From contig NC_088792.1 of assembly GCF_011386835.1 (NCBI RefSeq), positions 42,212,882-42,276,881 of the forward strand: DNA of 64,000 nt, read 5' to 3'. The number at the start of each line of letters is the position of its first letter. Positions within the stretch are counted from its first letter, which is position 1. Below are positions 54,001 to 57,000 of the stretch, piece after piece. The position numbers and the translations under genes were made by a program. The stretch comes from Chrysemys picta bellii (lineage: Eukaryota; Chordata; Testudines; Emydidae). The notes beneath the pieces were generated by a model that had not been told where the DNA came from, made no database searches, and saw only the letters and a list, made by a program, of their open reading frames with translations.

Positions 54001-57000
54001 AATACCTGTTCTGTTTTTAGTCAAAGAAGGTTACATTTCATTCTTTCCTTTGTGGAGCTTTAGCTAGTCGCTCTTAGCAAGAGCTTTTATCATGTTTTTG
54101 TGCCAGTTGCTTTCTGGATGGAAATTTTGTTCCCAAATTCCATATTTGACATATATATTCCACATCCCTCCCATCTGGGTAATGATGGGAGTGACTATGA
54201 CTATCGTTTGAAATTTCTCAGCTTCTGTAGGACTAAGAGAAGATGGCACTGAGTGATCAGAGAGACCAGAGTTAAAGGAGGAGGTAGCTGGATATTATAA
54301 CGTTGGTAGCTGGACAGTCTAACTTTGGTTTAACTGCGGTGCTGGTATACGTGTTTTATGAAAACCATTCGCCTACTGACAATCCAGCCTGAGGCTGGCA
54401 AGGGCGTGGCATTACTTTTTGTCAGATTAATTTGTATCTGCCGGCCTTATCATCTGCCATCAAATGTGAGCTATTCAAACTGAAATGAATTGGTATCAAA
54501 AGAAAATATGGCTTCAGACTCCTATCAGCACCCTCATCTCTAGCATGGACATTTCCTTCCTTAGTTTCATTGTATTGCGTTCTTTCCTATTATTATCTGA
54601 GATTGTGAATAATTTCTTTCCTTACATTTTCCCTCTTACCTGGAAGGTAGTTATAGAGTATGATCATGAACAATCCCAGCACCAATTCTTTTCTTTTCTA
54701 TACTTTTTGGGTCAAATATTGCTTTCCGCTAGACTCGTGAAACCCATGGGCTTCAGAAGGGGTGCACAAGTATTACCAAAGAGAAAATGTAGACATGTAT
54801 GTCTAACTTTCTAGTTGATAGCATAGTGTAAATTCAACTCTAAGACAACATTTCAATGGACATTATCAGTAATTCCAATTGCGGGGTGAGAGGGATGGAC
54901 CTTTTCCCCTGCTGAGCGGGCAAAGATGGGAATTGAATGTTGTATATGGCAGATATACATGGAGAAGTCAAGGAGGGATGGAGATTCAGTTTAAATTGCT
55001 GTGGCTAGTGTTTCTGAATAACGGGATTGAAACACTCTACAAAGGACCTTTGTTCTCCTTCTCATCCTCAGCTGTGGTTAGTAAAAATTAAGTCACTTAA
55101 TGCCTGCCAGCAGCAGGCTCTTGAGCGCAGATGTGCTTTATCTACTGCCTGTGGAGAGGAATACACTTCATGTAGAGAGGTGGCTTCTTTTTCTTTTTTG
55201 TAAATATGCCTAAACGTGACATAAGTAGCTCAGTGTTAGGGAATCTGTATTCTTTCTTGGCAGTGGAAGATCAAACTAAAAGAAAAATCACAATTTTACC
55301 GATGATTTAATACTTTGAGTTTTGCTTTGGATTAATAGGTATCATGGCAACCAATGAATATCCCTTTATTGGAACAGACAGTAACATAATTTTCTGCGCT
55401 GTGCATGGCTGCATGAGAAAGAAAACACGAAACCTAACTTTTTTATTAGTATTCATCTTGGCAATGTTATATTAGGTTGCAGTAGTTTACAGCCTTTTCT
55501 AGCAGAGCAAACATTAATGTTGTACTGAAACCAGAACCAGATTCAATGGGTTTTGAAAACCTCACACACTGGCAAAGAAAGATGTGTGATCATTCTGGAC
55601 AAATACCCTTTTCTTCTTTCTTTAGTGAACTTGAGTAGTATATTTAAAATGAACGGGAATACATATTTTTCCAGTCTTTTATTAATTTCCTCATGGCATC
55701 AGCCATTCTGAAACTTGGCAAAGGGTCCAGAGTTCCTCTTGCTTGCTTGCTTACCTAATAATTTTAATTGATCGCATTAGTATTGCAAAATGAAGCTAGC
55801 TCATTTTAAAAAAATCTGACTTTTTGATGCTGTGTAGTGAGGTGATGCAAAAGATGAGTACCCATTCTTCAGTTGAAACCAGAATAATATGAACAATAGT
55901 AGTTTAGCTGGCTGATGCACATGTAAGTAAGTGAGGCCATTTGGCACATTTGCTCTTTTTATAATCTTTACAGCAGTGTATCCTACATGTGTTCTTGGCT
56001 CTATGTAGTTGTAGCTGGAGGACTGACGTGGGCGAGACAGTTACTATAAGATCTGTCATGTTTCTCCTTCAGTCTTTGAGTTCTGATGCAAAATGTGGAA
56101 CAAAAGATAACTTCTGATTTGGATCGCCACCCAGGTTTGAAAATGGATTCCTTTCAGGGAAGCAAACTTTAGTGACGCAGGGAAACTGGAATATCTTCTC
56201 CCTTGAGGGACTGCAGTGGTTGCTCTTAAAAAGGATGGTTAATGTTCACACTGCAAATTACGTCATAACGTAACCATTTTAATACTCTCCAGACTAGAAC
56301 CTGGCATTCATGGTCTCAGAATATGCAATATTGCCAGTCCCAAGCACTCAGAAATCATGAGCCAGGCCCAAAAATAATCATGACACTGGCCTAAACATTT
56401 TGAGGGCTTGGGGGTTTTTTGCCTTTTGGTTTTTGAGCCTTTAGGATACACTTGATACACATTTTTGAGCTTCTATCTACAACATGAGGGCTAGAAACGT
56501 ACTTTATAAAATCACAAAATCAGCTGACTTTAAGATTGGAGGCTTGAAGAAAAATGCCAAATATCATGAGATTCATGATAAAATAATGAAAGTTGGTAGC
56601 ACTTGTGAGGGTATTGCACATTGGACTGATGAAGTACCAGAGATTTCATTGAAGGTGACCAAACTTGACCTTAAAATTACATGCATGCATTTGAGCATAG
56701 GGTGACCAGACATCCCGATTTTATCGGGACTGTCCCGATATTTACTGGTTTGTCCTGCATCCCGACCGATGTTCGGTTGGGGCACGAATTGTCCTGATAT
56801 TTTGCCCACCAGTGTACAGGCGGAGGGGGCTCATGCCCCCCCTGCCCCGACTCTGCCCCCTCATTTCCCCATTGGATCCCTCCCCAAATTCCCACCCTTG
56901 CCCCGCCCCCTCACCGCCCCATTGGATCCCCACCCTGGATCCACCCCTTCCCCAAGCACGCCGCATTCCTCCTCCTCACCCCTCCCTCTGAGGCTTGCGC